From Planctomycetota bacterium (lineage in GTDB: Bacteria; Planctomycetota; Planctomycetia; Isosphaerales; Isosphaeraceae), in assembly GCA_021778575.1 (NCBI GenBank), contig JAJYCH010000093.1, forward strand, positions 1-10,377: DNA of 10,377 nucleotides, written 5' to 3'. The position numbers and the translations under genes were made by a program. Each line of letters opens with the position of its first letter. Positions within the stretch are counted from its first letter, which is position 1. Below the pieces are notes generated by a model. It made no database searches. It had not been told where the DNA came from and saw nothing but the letters and a program-made list of their open reading frames with translations. Below, in pieces: positions 1 through 9,359 of this stretch.

Positions 1-890
1 GCCGTTTCCGAGTCGCGGACGTGGAACTGGACGGTCTGGCCGACCTTGACCAGATCGGTGATCGCGATTCCGCCGGTCTCGTCGGCTCCCATCACGTTCC
101 GAACGAGAAAATCACCACGGCGGAAGCTATCCTGGTATTCGTTGATGACCCGGCCGATGTGCAGGCCCGACTGAACTCGTTCCTGGTCGGCTTCGGGGAG
201 TTCCTCGAAGACCTCGCGGAGAACTTCCAGGCACGGCCGACGCCCGAGGTCGCGGATCAAATTCTTCTCGGCCCGGGTGACGATCATCGGCCGGCCGATC
301 GGTCGACAGCCCTGGCTGACCAGCGATCGAATCGCGACCGAACCGCCGAGGGCCACGCCCACCGCTCCGTCGTCGAAGACCGTGCCGTCGAGCAAGAGGC
401 GGTTCTGGCGAGGAACCTGGCTCGCGCTGGCCATCCCGCCCATGACCCGGAGGCCGGGCGCGACGGCCTGGAGCTTCTGGAGCCAGGGATCGGGGGCGAA
501 CGAGAACGGGTCGCCCAGGATCAGGATCGAGTCGGGACCCGAGGCAAACCCTTGAAGCGCGTCAATTCCATCGGTCGAGGTGTCGATCCGGATCGGCTGG
601 ATCTCGGCCCCTTCGAGCCGGATGGCCCAGACGCTCAGCGCTGGTTCGCTCTCGATCTCGCGACCGTCGCCGATCACCGTCTCGCCGGTGCAGCCGATGA
701 TATGTCGCCCCAGCCCCCGAGCTTTCAATTCCGAGCCGACCCGGCCGAGCACGTCGGCATGGTGGATCGAAGCGAAGACAACGGCGAGGTCGGCCGGTTC
801 TCCTTCGAAGGCGGTCGCGACCCGGTCGATGACCTCACGGATCGCGGCATCGCTATTTCGTATCGTCGAGAGGGCCGAGGCGCATCTCAT
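1..890 (-). CDS. FIST N / FIST C domain sensor protein, 3' end outside window
   Basis: Reading the minus strand from the ATG at 890 gives 296 complete codons that run off the left edge. The product begins MRCASALSTIRNSDAAIREV. Residues about 30-195 match the FIST N domain, with the family-like stretches GCTGE (66-70), VMGGMAS (149-155), GVALGG (178-183) and VSQGCRPIG (191-199). Residues about 210-296 match FIST C, with a late NVMGADE (265-271) and VQFHVRD (287-293). FIST proteins are usually about 380-400 residues, so roughly the last 90-100 are missing here. FIST is a predicted small-ligand sensory domain, often found with signalling modules; no output domain is visible. The start is supported by AAGGA eight bases upstream of the ATG and by the family-like N-terminus. 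No signal peptide is seen, so it is probably cytoplasmic. It lies 275 bases beyond the WD40 gene, so a separate promoter is likely. The ligand is unknown. The family call is firm. Confidence 0.9.
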   Translation of the reverse strand, partial: MRCASALSTIRNSDAAIREVIDRVATAFEGEPADLAVVFASIHHADVLGRVGSELKARGLGRHIIGCTGETVIGDGREIESEPALSVWAIRLEGAEIQPIRIDTSTDGIDALQGFASGPDSILILGDPFSFAPDPWLQKLQAVAPGLRVMGGMASASQVPRQNRLLLDGTVFDDGAVGVALGGSVAIRSLVSQGCRPIGRPMIVTRAEKNLIRDLGRRPCLEVLREVFEELPEADQERVQSGLHIGRVINEYQDSFRRGDFLVRNVMGADETGGIAITDLVKVGQTVQFHVRDSET

Positions 891-938
891 CAATCTCGTC
901 CTTCGCGAGCGATCGAACAATCAAGCCCTGCTCGACGG

Positions 939-967
939 ATTCTAGCCGACGACGGCTCCGCCCGAAA
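939..967 (-). promoter_or_regulatory. Candidate promoter for the FIST gene
   Basis: On the minus strand, TAGAAT (944-939) matches the TATAAT -10 box at five of six positions. TTTCGG (967-962) sits 17 bases upstream but is a poor -35 box. Transcription would start near 932, about 40 bases before the ATG at 890. The Shine-Dalgarno AAGGA is at about 903-899. This is a motif match only, and planctomycete promoters are poorly defined. Confidence 0.25.
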
Positions 968-1017
968 GGCCCTGGATCAATCGCCCAGGAGGATTGTAAG
1001 GTGGTCGGACAATCGTA

Positions 1018-1120
1018 GGGTCCGCTGTGCGGACCGTGGTTTCGATCCACAAATCTCGACGGTTCAGTCATTGACCCGTGGTCGGACGAAGGCCGGAACC
1101 ACGGTCCGGACAGTGGACCC
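1018..1120. repeat. Long imperfect inverted repeat between the WD40 and FIST genes
   Basis: The 23-base arms 1018-1040 and 1098-1120 are inverted copies with two mismatches (1024/1114 and 1029/1109) around a 57-base spacer. In plus-strand RNA the first mismatch is a G-U pair. Each arm is itself nearly palindromic: 1019-1025 pairs with 1029-1035 (seven pairs, three-base loop), and 1103-1107 pairs with 1115-1119. The region could therefore form one long stem or two small hairpins. It begins 46 bases after the WD40 stop codon and has no T-run, so it is not a classic intrinsic terminator. The rest of the 275-base gap (891-1165) holds a short hairpin (992-997 with 1009-1014), two copies of GTGGTCGGAC (1001-1010 and 1078-1087), and no convincing gene. 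Confidence 0.7.
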
Positions 1121-1165
1121 GACCAGGCTTCGATTTCGCCATGATTTCTGGGATTTGTCGGTTGA

Positions 1166-3511
1166 TCATTCCTTCTTCGCGGTCCGCGCGGCTTCGGCGG
1201 CCTTCAGTTCGTTGGCGAGCGATTCGGCCTCGGCTCGGAGGTCGGCGGCTCGGGTGGCCAGTGCGTCGGCGGTCGGTTTCTTGTCGGCGAGCGCCTTCTC
1301 GGCGGCGGCCCGGGCCTGGTTCGCGGCCTCGGCTTCGGCCTTCCGGCTGTCGGCTTGAACGCGCGCGGTCTGGAGCGCCGTCCGGGCGTCGGCGAGCAGT
1401 TTCGCGGCCTCGTTTCGGACCGTCGTCGCTTGATCGACGGCCGCCTGCGCGGGCTTGAGGGCCTCGCCGGCCAGTCGAGCCTTTTCCGTTGTCGCGGCGA
1501 GTTGTGCGGGGGCCGCAGTCTTGGCCGCGACGGCTTGCTCCCACGAACCAAGGAGATCGGCCTGACGCTTGCCCGCCGTTCCGAGGGCTCCGGTCAACTC
1601 GGTCGAGCGCACGATCACCTGGTTCAAGGTGGCGACGGCTTGCTCGGCGGCGGCTTTGGTCGCGGCCGACTTCAGCGCCTCCACGGCCGACGCCAGCGCT
1701 TGATCCTGCGCGATCTTGTCGTTCAAGGCTTTCTCGACCGCCTGCTTGATCGAGGGGATCGAGTCGGCGAGTGCTTTTTCGTGGGCGGTGGTGTCGGCCA
1801 CGGCTTTCTCGGCGGCGATCCGGTCGGCGTTGGCCTTTTCGAGACTGGCTTGCGCGGCCTTGAGTGCCTCGACGGCTCCCGCCTGGGCCTTGACCTTGTC
1901 GGCCTCGGCCTTTTCGAGGTTGGCGACGGTTTCGGTCTTGCGCTGGGCGTCCTGATCGGCTTCGGTCCGGACTTGCTGGGCTTTCGCGGCGGTGGCGGCT
2001 TTGTCGGCGACGGCGGTTTGCAGCGGGGCGAGTTTCTTCGCTTCCTCATCGGCTGAGGCTTGAGCGGCGGGGATCAAGGCCCGGATCTGTTCGAGTCTGG
2101 TGGCGATCGTGGCCGGGTTGGCGAGCAGGTTCGCCAGTCTCGGCCCTTGCCGGGCGTCGAAGACCCGAACCTCGCCGGACCAGTCGCCGGCGACGATCTT
2201 CGAGTCGTCGTCGGCGAAGACGGCGCGGAGGGCCAGGTCGTTGAACTTCTCGAAGTCCTTCTGCTTGCCTCCGTTCTGATCCCAGACGGCGACGGAATGG
2301 TCGCGCCCGGTGGTGACGATCCGCCCGTCCTTGGCGAACCGGGCCGAGGTGATCCCGCCGGGGTGCGCACCCCAGGCCTTGATCTGGTTGCCGTTCTCCA
2401 TCTCCCAGAGGCGAATGGTTCCATCCTCGGCGGCCGAGGCGACGACGTTCGAGTCGAGACGCCAGGTGATGTCGGTGATGCTCGCGGTGTGGCCTCGAAG
2501 GTCGAAGAACTCGCGGCCGGTCTGGGCTTCCCAGACTTCGAGCCCGTTGTTCCGGTCGCCGGAGGCGAGGAGCACTCCGTCGGGGCTGAACTCGATCGCC
2601 GTGATCCACTCGGTATGCTTTTTCATCTCGAACTGAAGCTGGCCGTCGCTGGTGTTGTAGACCCGGACGATCTTGCTCGGCCCGCCGAGCGCGACCTGAC
2701 CGTGGTCGGGGCTGATGTCGGCGGCGAGAACGACGTCGTATTCCTTGCCGATCTCGAAGACGCGCTTGCCGGTCTTCACGTCAAAGACAACAGCCAGCCC
2801 CATCTGTCCGCCTCGACCGCCACCGGCCAGGAGGAGCGATCCATTCCGGCTGAACTTGAGGACGTGAATCGTCCCTTCCGGGAACGGCAGGACGCCGATC
2901 AGCCGGTTCTTCTGAGCCTGGTAAAGGAGGACCTGCTTGTGACCGGCGACGGCGATCAGCGGAGCCCACGGGCTCGACGCGAGCGCGACGATGGCGTTGG
3001 CTCTCGGGCTGACGACGGCCGGCTCGGTCGAGATCCCTTCGGGCATCGCGGGAGGGCCGACCGGCTTGCCCATGCTGGAGGGGTCGAGCTTGAACTCGAA
3101 CTTCGGCTTCGCCTTCATCGCCACGACGCTGCCCGAAGTCTCGGGCGCTCCGGCTTCGATCCAGGCCTTGATGATCGCCAGTTCGGCGTCGGGAATCTTG
3201 GGCGCGGACGGCGGCATCTTCGGTTCTTCGGCGTGCGTGACCAGTTGCCAGAGGTGCGAGCCGTCAACGTCTCCCGGCTCGACCACCTTGCCCGATCCGC
3301 CGCCTTGCATGGTCGCCGCGTAGGTCTCCAGCGCGAGGCCGCCCTTGGCCTTGTCGGCATTGTGGCACGAATTGCAACGCGTGTTGAAGATCGCCGAGAC
3401 GTTATCCTGGAAATTCACCTTCGGCTTGGCGGCGGGCTTGTCGTCGGCCGCCGACGCGGTGAGCCCGAACGCCAGGAGAAGCACGGTCGCGATGACGAAG
3501 TTCGAAGGCAT
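1166..3511 (-). CDS. Secreted PSCyt1 c-type heme protein with WD40 propeller and C-terminal coiled coil
   Basis: The product is 781 residues. Residues 1-21 form a Sec signal peptide (MPSNF, then a hydrophobic core ending ASA). The frame extends upstream to 3583, but the ATG at 3511 was chosen because it places this signal peptide at the N-terminus and has GAGG nine bases upstream. Residues about 34-123 are a planctomycete cytochrome c domain (PSCyt1): CNSCH at 46-50 would bind heme through C46, C49 and H50, and M99 in the KMPP motif could be the distal ligand. Residues about 170-460 carry WD40-type repeats, for example GLEVWEAQTG and GTIRLWEMENG, probably one six- or seven-bladed propeller. 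Residues about 465-781 are an Ala/Glu/Lys/Gln-rich, almost uninterrupted heptad-like helix ending AARTAKKE. The expected location is periplasmic or surface. The electron partner is unknown. It is the last gene of the likely operon, 68 bases after its neighbour. The family call is firm and the function is open. Confidence 0.93.
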   Translation of the reverse strand: MPSNFVIATVLLLAFGLTASAADDKPAAKPKVNFQDNVSAIFNTRCNSCHNADKAKGGLALETYAATMQGGGSGKVVEPGDVDGSHLWQLVTHAEEPKMPPSAPKIPDAELAIIKAWIEAGAPETSGSVVAMKAKPKFEFKLDPSSMGKPVGPPAMPEGISTEPAVVSPRANAIVALASSPWAPLIAVAGHKQVLLYQAQKNRLIGVLPFPEGTIHVLKFSRNGSLLLAGGGRGGQMGLAVVFDVKTGKRVFEIGKEYDVVLAADISPDHGQVALGGPSKIVRVYNTSDGQLQFEMKKHTEWITAIEFSPDGVLLASGDRNNGLEVWEAQTGREFFDLRGHTASITDITWRLDSNVVASAAEDGTIRLWEMENGNQIKAWGAHPGGITSARFAKDGRIVTTGRDHSVAVWDQNGGKQKDFEKFNDLALRAVFADDDSKIVAGDWSGEVRVFDARQGPRLANLLANPATIATRLEQIRALIPAAQASADEEAKKLAPLQTAVADKAATAAKAQQVRTEADQDAQRKTETVANLEKAEADKVKAQAGAVEALKAAQASLEKANADRIAAEKAVADTTAHEKALADSIPSIKQAVEKALNDKIAQDQALASAVEALKSAATKAAAEQAVATLNQVIVRSTELTGALGTAGKRQADLLGSWEQAVAAKTAAPAQLAATTEKARLAGEALKPAQAAVDQATTVRNEAAKLLADARTALQTARVQADSRKAEAEAANQARAAAEKALADKKPTADALATRAADLRAEAESLANELKAAEAARTAKKE

Positions 3512-3537
3512 GGTCGCGGGCCTCGGAATAATTCTTC

Positions 3538-3562
3538 CCGTCGGGTAGGGCTTGCCCGACGG
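3538..3562 (-). other. Intergenic hairpin between the PSCyt2/PSD1 gene and the WD40 gene
   Basis: A perfect eight-base stem (3538-3545 with 3555-3562) encloses a nine-base loop. It lies in the 68-base gap between the stop at 3580 and the ATG at 3511. The base before the Shine-Dalgarno region is A/T-mixed, but no T-run follows on the minus strand, so Rho-independent termination is unlikely. Partial attenuation or mRNA processing that sets the relative expression of the two genes is possible. Confidence 0.5.
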
Positions 3563-3579
3563 TGAGGGAGGGAGATCAA

Positions 3580-6015
<2,436 letters not shown>

Positions 6016-6121
6016 GAATCGTATCCTCTCGGAAATCCCCGGGGGGTGGGGCGTCGGTCGTTGATCAAGGTTGGAGTCGAAGCGGGCGGTTGTGGTCATG
6101 GCGGGGGCGTTGAACCTCGGT

Positions 6122-8617
6122 TCAGTTCCCTTTACCGGGCGAGGTCGCTTCACCGGCGCCGGCCTTGGCTTTTTCCTGGGCTTCGAGACGGAGCTTTTCG
6201 AGCCGGCTGAGCCGCTTTTCGGGGGCCGGAGCGGGTGCGGCGGCGGGAACGGGAGCCGCGGCGGCGGCCGGAGCGGGAGCAACAGCGGCCACGGGCTTGG
6301 GCTTGGGCGGCAGCGGCACGTCGATCCGGAGCTGCCCCGAGCCGAGGTTGTGGATGATCGGCTCCCCCTCCTGGGTCACGATCACCTGACAGAACAGGTT
6401 CTGGTGGTTCCCGGCGGGTGAAACCTTGTCGGTCTTCACGCGGAAGACCATTTCCTTGGTGTCCTTGGTGATCTTCTTGGTCTCGGTCGTGACCTTGTTG
6501 GGCAGGCCGATCAAGGTGACCAGGGCCTCGCCCGGGAAGTCGACCGCCTTGTTCACGGCGACCACCAGGTCGGTCTCCTGGCCTTGTTCGACGCTCGACG
6601 GCTGGTAGCTCAGCGCCAGAAACGGCGCGGCGATCGAGAGCTTGGCCAGTTGCGACGAGACCATCAACGGGCCGCCCGGGGTTCCGGCCGTGCCGTTGAC
6701 GACGATCCGCCAGGTCTGGAGCGGCGCTCCGCCGTCGGCGTTCATCGGGATCGACGCCTCGTCCGCCTTCTCCGGGATCGCGACGCCGCCCGACGAGCTG
6801 ACGCCTGGCGGATTCCAGGGCAACGAGATCGCGATCGGCGCGGTGAATCCCGGTTTTCGCTTGGCGATCACGCGGAGGTTCATCGACCCGCCCCGGACCA
6901 GCGGCACCTTCGGCTCGACGACCTCGATCGTGTAGGGGGCTTCCTCGGTGACCGCGACCGCCAGTCGGTCGACGCTTCTCCCCCAGTACTGGATGTTATT
7001 CTGGCCCAGGACGAGTTCCGATTGCTGACGGAACTCGTCGGGAGCGCTGGACTTGGGGTCGCTCGACTTCCCTTCGACCTTCACCAGCGCCCCGGCCAGT
7101 GGAGCGTCGGCCTTGGCCTCGATGAGGACGGGCAAGGTCGGCTGGTTGGCGGCCATCTCGTCGGCCGAGGCCGTGGTTCCGGCGGGAAGTCCGTCGAGAG
7201 TGACCTTGAGAGCCCCGCCGAGATCGACCCGCCGGGCGTTGATCAGAACCGCCTGGCGATTCCCTCGTGGAACGGCCACCGAGGTCGGCCCGATTCCCCG
7301 CTGGAGCGACTCCTCGGGCGCGCTCAGTGAGATCAGCGGGACGGCCGAGGTGACCTCGATCCGGTAGAAATAATCCGGGCCGCCCTTCTTCAGGTGGTCC
7401 ATGATCGAGATGACGTACTCGGCATCTTCGGGAGCGGTGAACTTCAACGCGCTATCGGGCGAGTTCCGGGCGTCGTCGTCGCCGGCCAGGGCACCGTTCC
7501 CCTTCTTGGCGATGTAGATGACCGAGTCGAGCGGCGAGCGGAGCTGGCGGGCGTAGACCCGGATATTGAAATTCTGCCCCTTCTTGGCCGTGAAAATGAA
7601 GTGGTCGACATCTTCGGGCTTGTCGATCACGCCGTTCAGGGCCATCGACCCCTCGAACCGGGTGGCGGTGTTGTGGTCGTTGTTGGGCTCGGCCTCGATC
7701 ACGTTGCCGAACGGCGAGAGCCGGAACGCATTGGGGTAGGGGGCTGTTCCCTTGTCGTCGGAGGCGACGATCCCGAATTCGCGCTTCTGCTCGGTTGGAA
7801 GGGCGACCTTGACCGTCTTCTCTCCCAGAACGTCGCCGATCAGCCGGACGTCGACCGTCTCGCCGAACTTGCCACCGGCGGGAACCGTCGCCGTGGGGCG
7901 AGGAAAGTTGCCGATGTGGAGGCGATAGAGGCAGGCGTCGGTCCCGGCGTAGGCACTCTCGCGGACCTGGACGAGGTAAGTTCCATCGGCCGGGGCGACG
8001 ACCGACGCGAAGCCATCCTGCCAGATCAGCGCCGCGTCGTCGCTTGACGACAGCTCGAACCGCTTCGAGTCCATGATCGCCACGTATGGGTCAAACAGCG
8101 CGATCCCGAGCCGGGTTCCTTCGACCTCGGCGGTGATCCGCTCCCCTTTCTTGACCTCGAACGCGTAATAATCGACGTCCTCGGACCGGGCCACGCCGTT
8201 GACGACCGAGCCGAATTCGATCTTCTGGGGCTTGGCGAAATCGTCGTTGGGCTCGGCCTCGGTCGTTTCCTTGAGGGCGCCGACGCTGAACGTCCGCAGC
8301 TCGCTGACACCCGTCGCCGTCCGGACCCGCAGGTCGACCAGGCCGAGAGCGGCGGTCGGCTCGATCTTGACCAGAGCCTTGACGTGGTTGGCGTCGACCT
8401 TCTCGATCTTCGAGGCCGAGAGTCCCGGCTGATAGAACAGGATCTCCTGGGCATCCCCCAGTCGCTCGCCGGTGAAGTGGACTTCCAGCTCGGTCCCGCG
8501 CTGGCCGCCCAGCGGCCGGACGCCAGTGAGCCGAGGGAACGACGCGTCGGCCACCGAAACGAAGCCAACAGCCAGCACAAACCCGAAGATCAGCGCGGTC
8601 AAGGGGCGGGAATTCAT
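6122..8617 (-). CDS. Secreted protein with two PPC domains and an N-terminal IPT/TIG-like domain
   Basis: The product is 831 residues with a signal peptide at 1-25 (hydrophobic core, cleavage near VADA-SFP). GAGG lies 11 bases before the ATG at 8617. Residues about 26-113 look like an IPT/TIG-type beta-sandwich (GVRPLGGQRGTELEVHFTG). Two PPC (bacterial pre-peptidase C-terminal) domains follow. The first, about 119-235, has EAEPNDD and EDVDYYAFEVKKGERI; the second, about 308-422, has EAEPNND and EDVDHFIFTAKKGQNF. Residues about 425-765 are beta-rich without an obvious family. From about 770 the protein is low in complexity: a Pro/Ala-rich linker followed by a charged helical stretch (EKRLSRLEKLRLEAQEKAKA). 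No protease catalytic domain is visible, so the PPC domains probably serve binding or stability. No membrane anchor is seen. It lies 36 bases after the Uma2 gene and 106 bases before the heme protein gene, within the presumed envelope operon. A role in scaffolding or surface binding is inferred. Confidence 0.9.
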   Translation of the reverse strand: MNSRPLTALIFGFVLAVGFVSVADASFPRLTGVRPLGGQRGTELEVHFTGERLGDAQEILFYQPGLSASKIEKVDANHVKALVKIEPTAALGLVDLRVRTATGVSELRTFSVGALKETTEAEPNDDFAKPQKIEFGSVVNGVARSEDVDYYAFEVKKGERITAEVEGTRLGIALFDPYVAIMDSKRFELSSSDDAALIWQDGFASVVAPADGTYLVQVRESAYAGTDACLYRLHIGNFPRPTATVPAGGKFGETVDVRLIGDVLGEKTVKVALPTEQKREFGIVASDDKGTAPYPNAFRLSPFGNVIEAEPNNDHNTATRFEGSMALNGVIDKPEDVDHFIFTAKKGQNFNIRVYARQLRSPLDSVIYIAKKGNGALAGDDDARNSPDSALKFTAPEDAEYVISIMDHLKKGGPDYFYRIEVTSAVPLISLSAPEESLQRGIGPTSVAVPRGNRQAVLINARRVDLGGALKVTLDGLPAGTTASADEMAANQPTLPVLIEAKADAPLAGALVKVEGKSSDPKSSAPDEFRQQSELVLGQNNIQYWGRSVDRLAVAVTEEAPYTIEVVEPKVPLVRGGSMNLRVIAKRKPGFTAPIAISLPWNPPGVSSSGGVAIPEKADEASIPMNADGGAPLQTWRIVVNGTAGTPGGPLMVSSQLAKLSIAAPFLALSYQPSSVEQGQETDLVVAVNKAVDFPGEALVTLIGLPNKVTTETKKITKDTKEMVFRVKTDKVSPAGNHQNLFCQVIVTQEGEPIIHNLGSGQLRIDVPLPPKPKPVAAVAPAPAAAAAPVPAAAPAPAPEKRLSRLEKLRLEAQEKAKAGAGEATSPGKGN

Positions 8618-8653
8618 GGGGAAATTGACCTCGGTTCGGTACGGCGGGAGGGC

Positions 8654-9268
8654 TCAAATCAACCACTGTCGGGCGTCGAGGGTCTGGGTCACTTCGATCG
8701 TCGGGCGGGGGTCGCCGGGGAGCAGGCGAAGGGAAATCGGCAAGACTTCGCTCGTGATCGACTCTGGGCTGTCAGGCGAGGTCTTGGCGACAAGCTGGAG
8801 TTTCTCTTCGATCAGGCGATAGAGTTCGAGGGACCAGGGCTTCCGGTCGACCAGAAGGAGTTCTCGAACTCCAACTCTGGCGTAGAAGTCGAGCTTTTTT
8901 CGCGAGCGATCCGAGGGACTGATCACTTCGATGGCGAAGTCTGGGCCACCAAACCAGTAGGTCCCTTCATCCTTGGCGGGATTTCCCGGCAGAAAGACCG
9001 CGAGATCGGGACATCGAAAGTTTTTGGTCCACTTCTCCGGACGATCGGTGATGTTTGGACCCTGCTGAATTCGGGCCTTCAGGGTGCTTGGTAAAGAGGA
9101 CTTGATGATGAAGCCGAAATTGAACGAGAAGTCGGAATGCTCGTGATCGGCGCCTGGCGCCATCACATAAACTCCATTCCAGACTTCATCGAATCGATCG
9201 GCACCGATCGAGCGTCGTTCTCGAATCAGTGCCCTGAGTTTGTCTTTGTCGAGGGCGAGTAATGCCAT
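8654..9268 (-). CDS. Uma2 family (DUF820) PD-(D/E)XK nuclease-like protein
   Basis: The product is 204 residues. Family hallmarks are E28 and WNG early (DEVWNGVYVM), H42 and H44 after a short loop, CPDLAVF with D88, GGPDFAIEVISPSDR with E114, K124/K125 before LDFY, and GVRELLLVD. D88, E114 and a lysine of the KK pair would form the restriction endonuclease-like active site, which appears intact. Uma2 proteins are numerous in cyanobacteria and planctomycetes, and their physiological role is unsettled. I chose the ATG at 9268 because GGGAG lies eight bases upstream; an ATG at 9274 (two residues longer) and a TTG at 9310 are alternatives. No signal peptide is present, so it is cytoplasmic, unlike the secreted proteins of the next three genes. 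It lies 79 bases after DUF1501 and 36 bases before the PPC gene. The family call is firm; nuclease activity is not shown. Confidence 0.9.
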   Translation of the reverse strand: MALLALDKDKLRALIRERRSIGADRFDEVWNGVYVMAPGADHEHSDFSFNFGFIIKSSLPSTLKARIQQGPNITDRPEKWTKNFRCPDLAVFLPGNPAKDEGTYWFGGPDFAIEVISPSDRSRKKLDFYARVGVRELLLVDRKPWSLELYRLIEEKLQLVAKTSPDSPESITSEVLPISLRLLPGDPRPTIEVTQTLDARQWLI

Positions 9269-9295
9269 CGTCATGGCTCCCGTCAAATCTTCGAG

Positions 9296-9324
9296 GCCGA
9301 GGACCGGCAATCCCGGGCCTCAGC
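9296..9324 (-). other. Stem-loop in the leader of the Uma2 gene
   Basis: Bases 9296-9302 pair with 9318-9324, and 9304-9307 pair with 9313-9316, around a five-base loop with one internal mismatch (9303/9317). The 9298/9322 pair is G-U in minus-strand RNA but C-A in plus-strand RNA, which favours a minus-strand structure. No T-run follows, so it is a poor intrinsic terminator for DUF1501. It could protect or regulate a transcript starting just upstream. Confidence 0.45.
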
Positions 9325-9329
9325 TCTCG

Positions 9330-9359
9330 ATTTTACGACCTCGGATCTCACGCTAGCAA
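9330..9359 (-). promoter_or_regulatory. Candidate sigma70-like promoter for the Uma2 gene
   Basis: On the minus strand TTGCTA (9359-9354) and TAAAAT (9335-9330) are separated by 18 bases. They match the -35 box at four of six and the -10 box at five of six positions. The -35 box overlaps the last codons of DUF1501. Transcription would begin near 9323, giving a leader of about 55 bases before the ATG at 9268 that starts at the stem-loop described above. This is a motif match only. Confidence 0.35.

Noticed and set aside
853..1071. 72-codon minus-strand open frame in front of the FIST gene
   Set aside because: It overlaps the FIST start in another frame, has no recognisable content, and the FIST start with its ribosome-binding site explains the region better.
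1018..1120. Insertion sequence or transposon ends
   Set aside because: The 57-base spacer has no room for a transposase, and no flanking target-site duplication is visible. A miniature element cannot be excluded without a genome search.
21..1358. 445-codon plus-strand open frame at the left end
   Set aside because: It overlaps both the FIST gene and the end of the WD40 gene on the other strand, and its product has no recognisable domain and changes composition at the gene boundaries.
3538..3562. Intrinsic terminator
   Set aside because: The stem is good, but no T-run follows on either strand.
2060..3565. 501-codon plus-strand open frame
   Set aside because: Antisense shadow of the PSCyt1-WD40 gene, whose heme motif, signal peptide and WD repeats are unmistakable.
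6016..6282. N-terminal extension of the PSCyt2/PSD1 gene (ATG at 6282 or 6099)
   Set aside because: It would place a Pro/Lys/Arg-rich stretch before a clear signal peptide and, from 6282, overlap the PPC gene. AGAGGA at the right spacing supports 6015.
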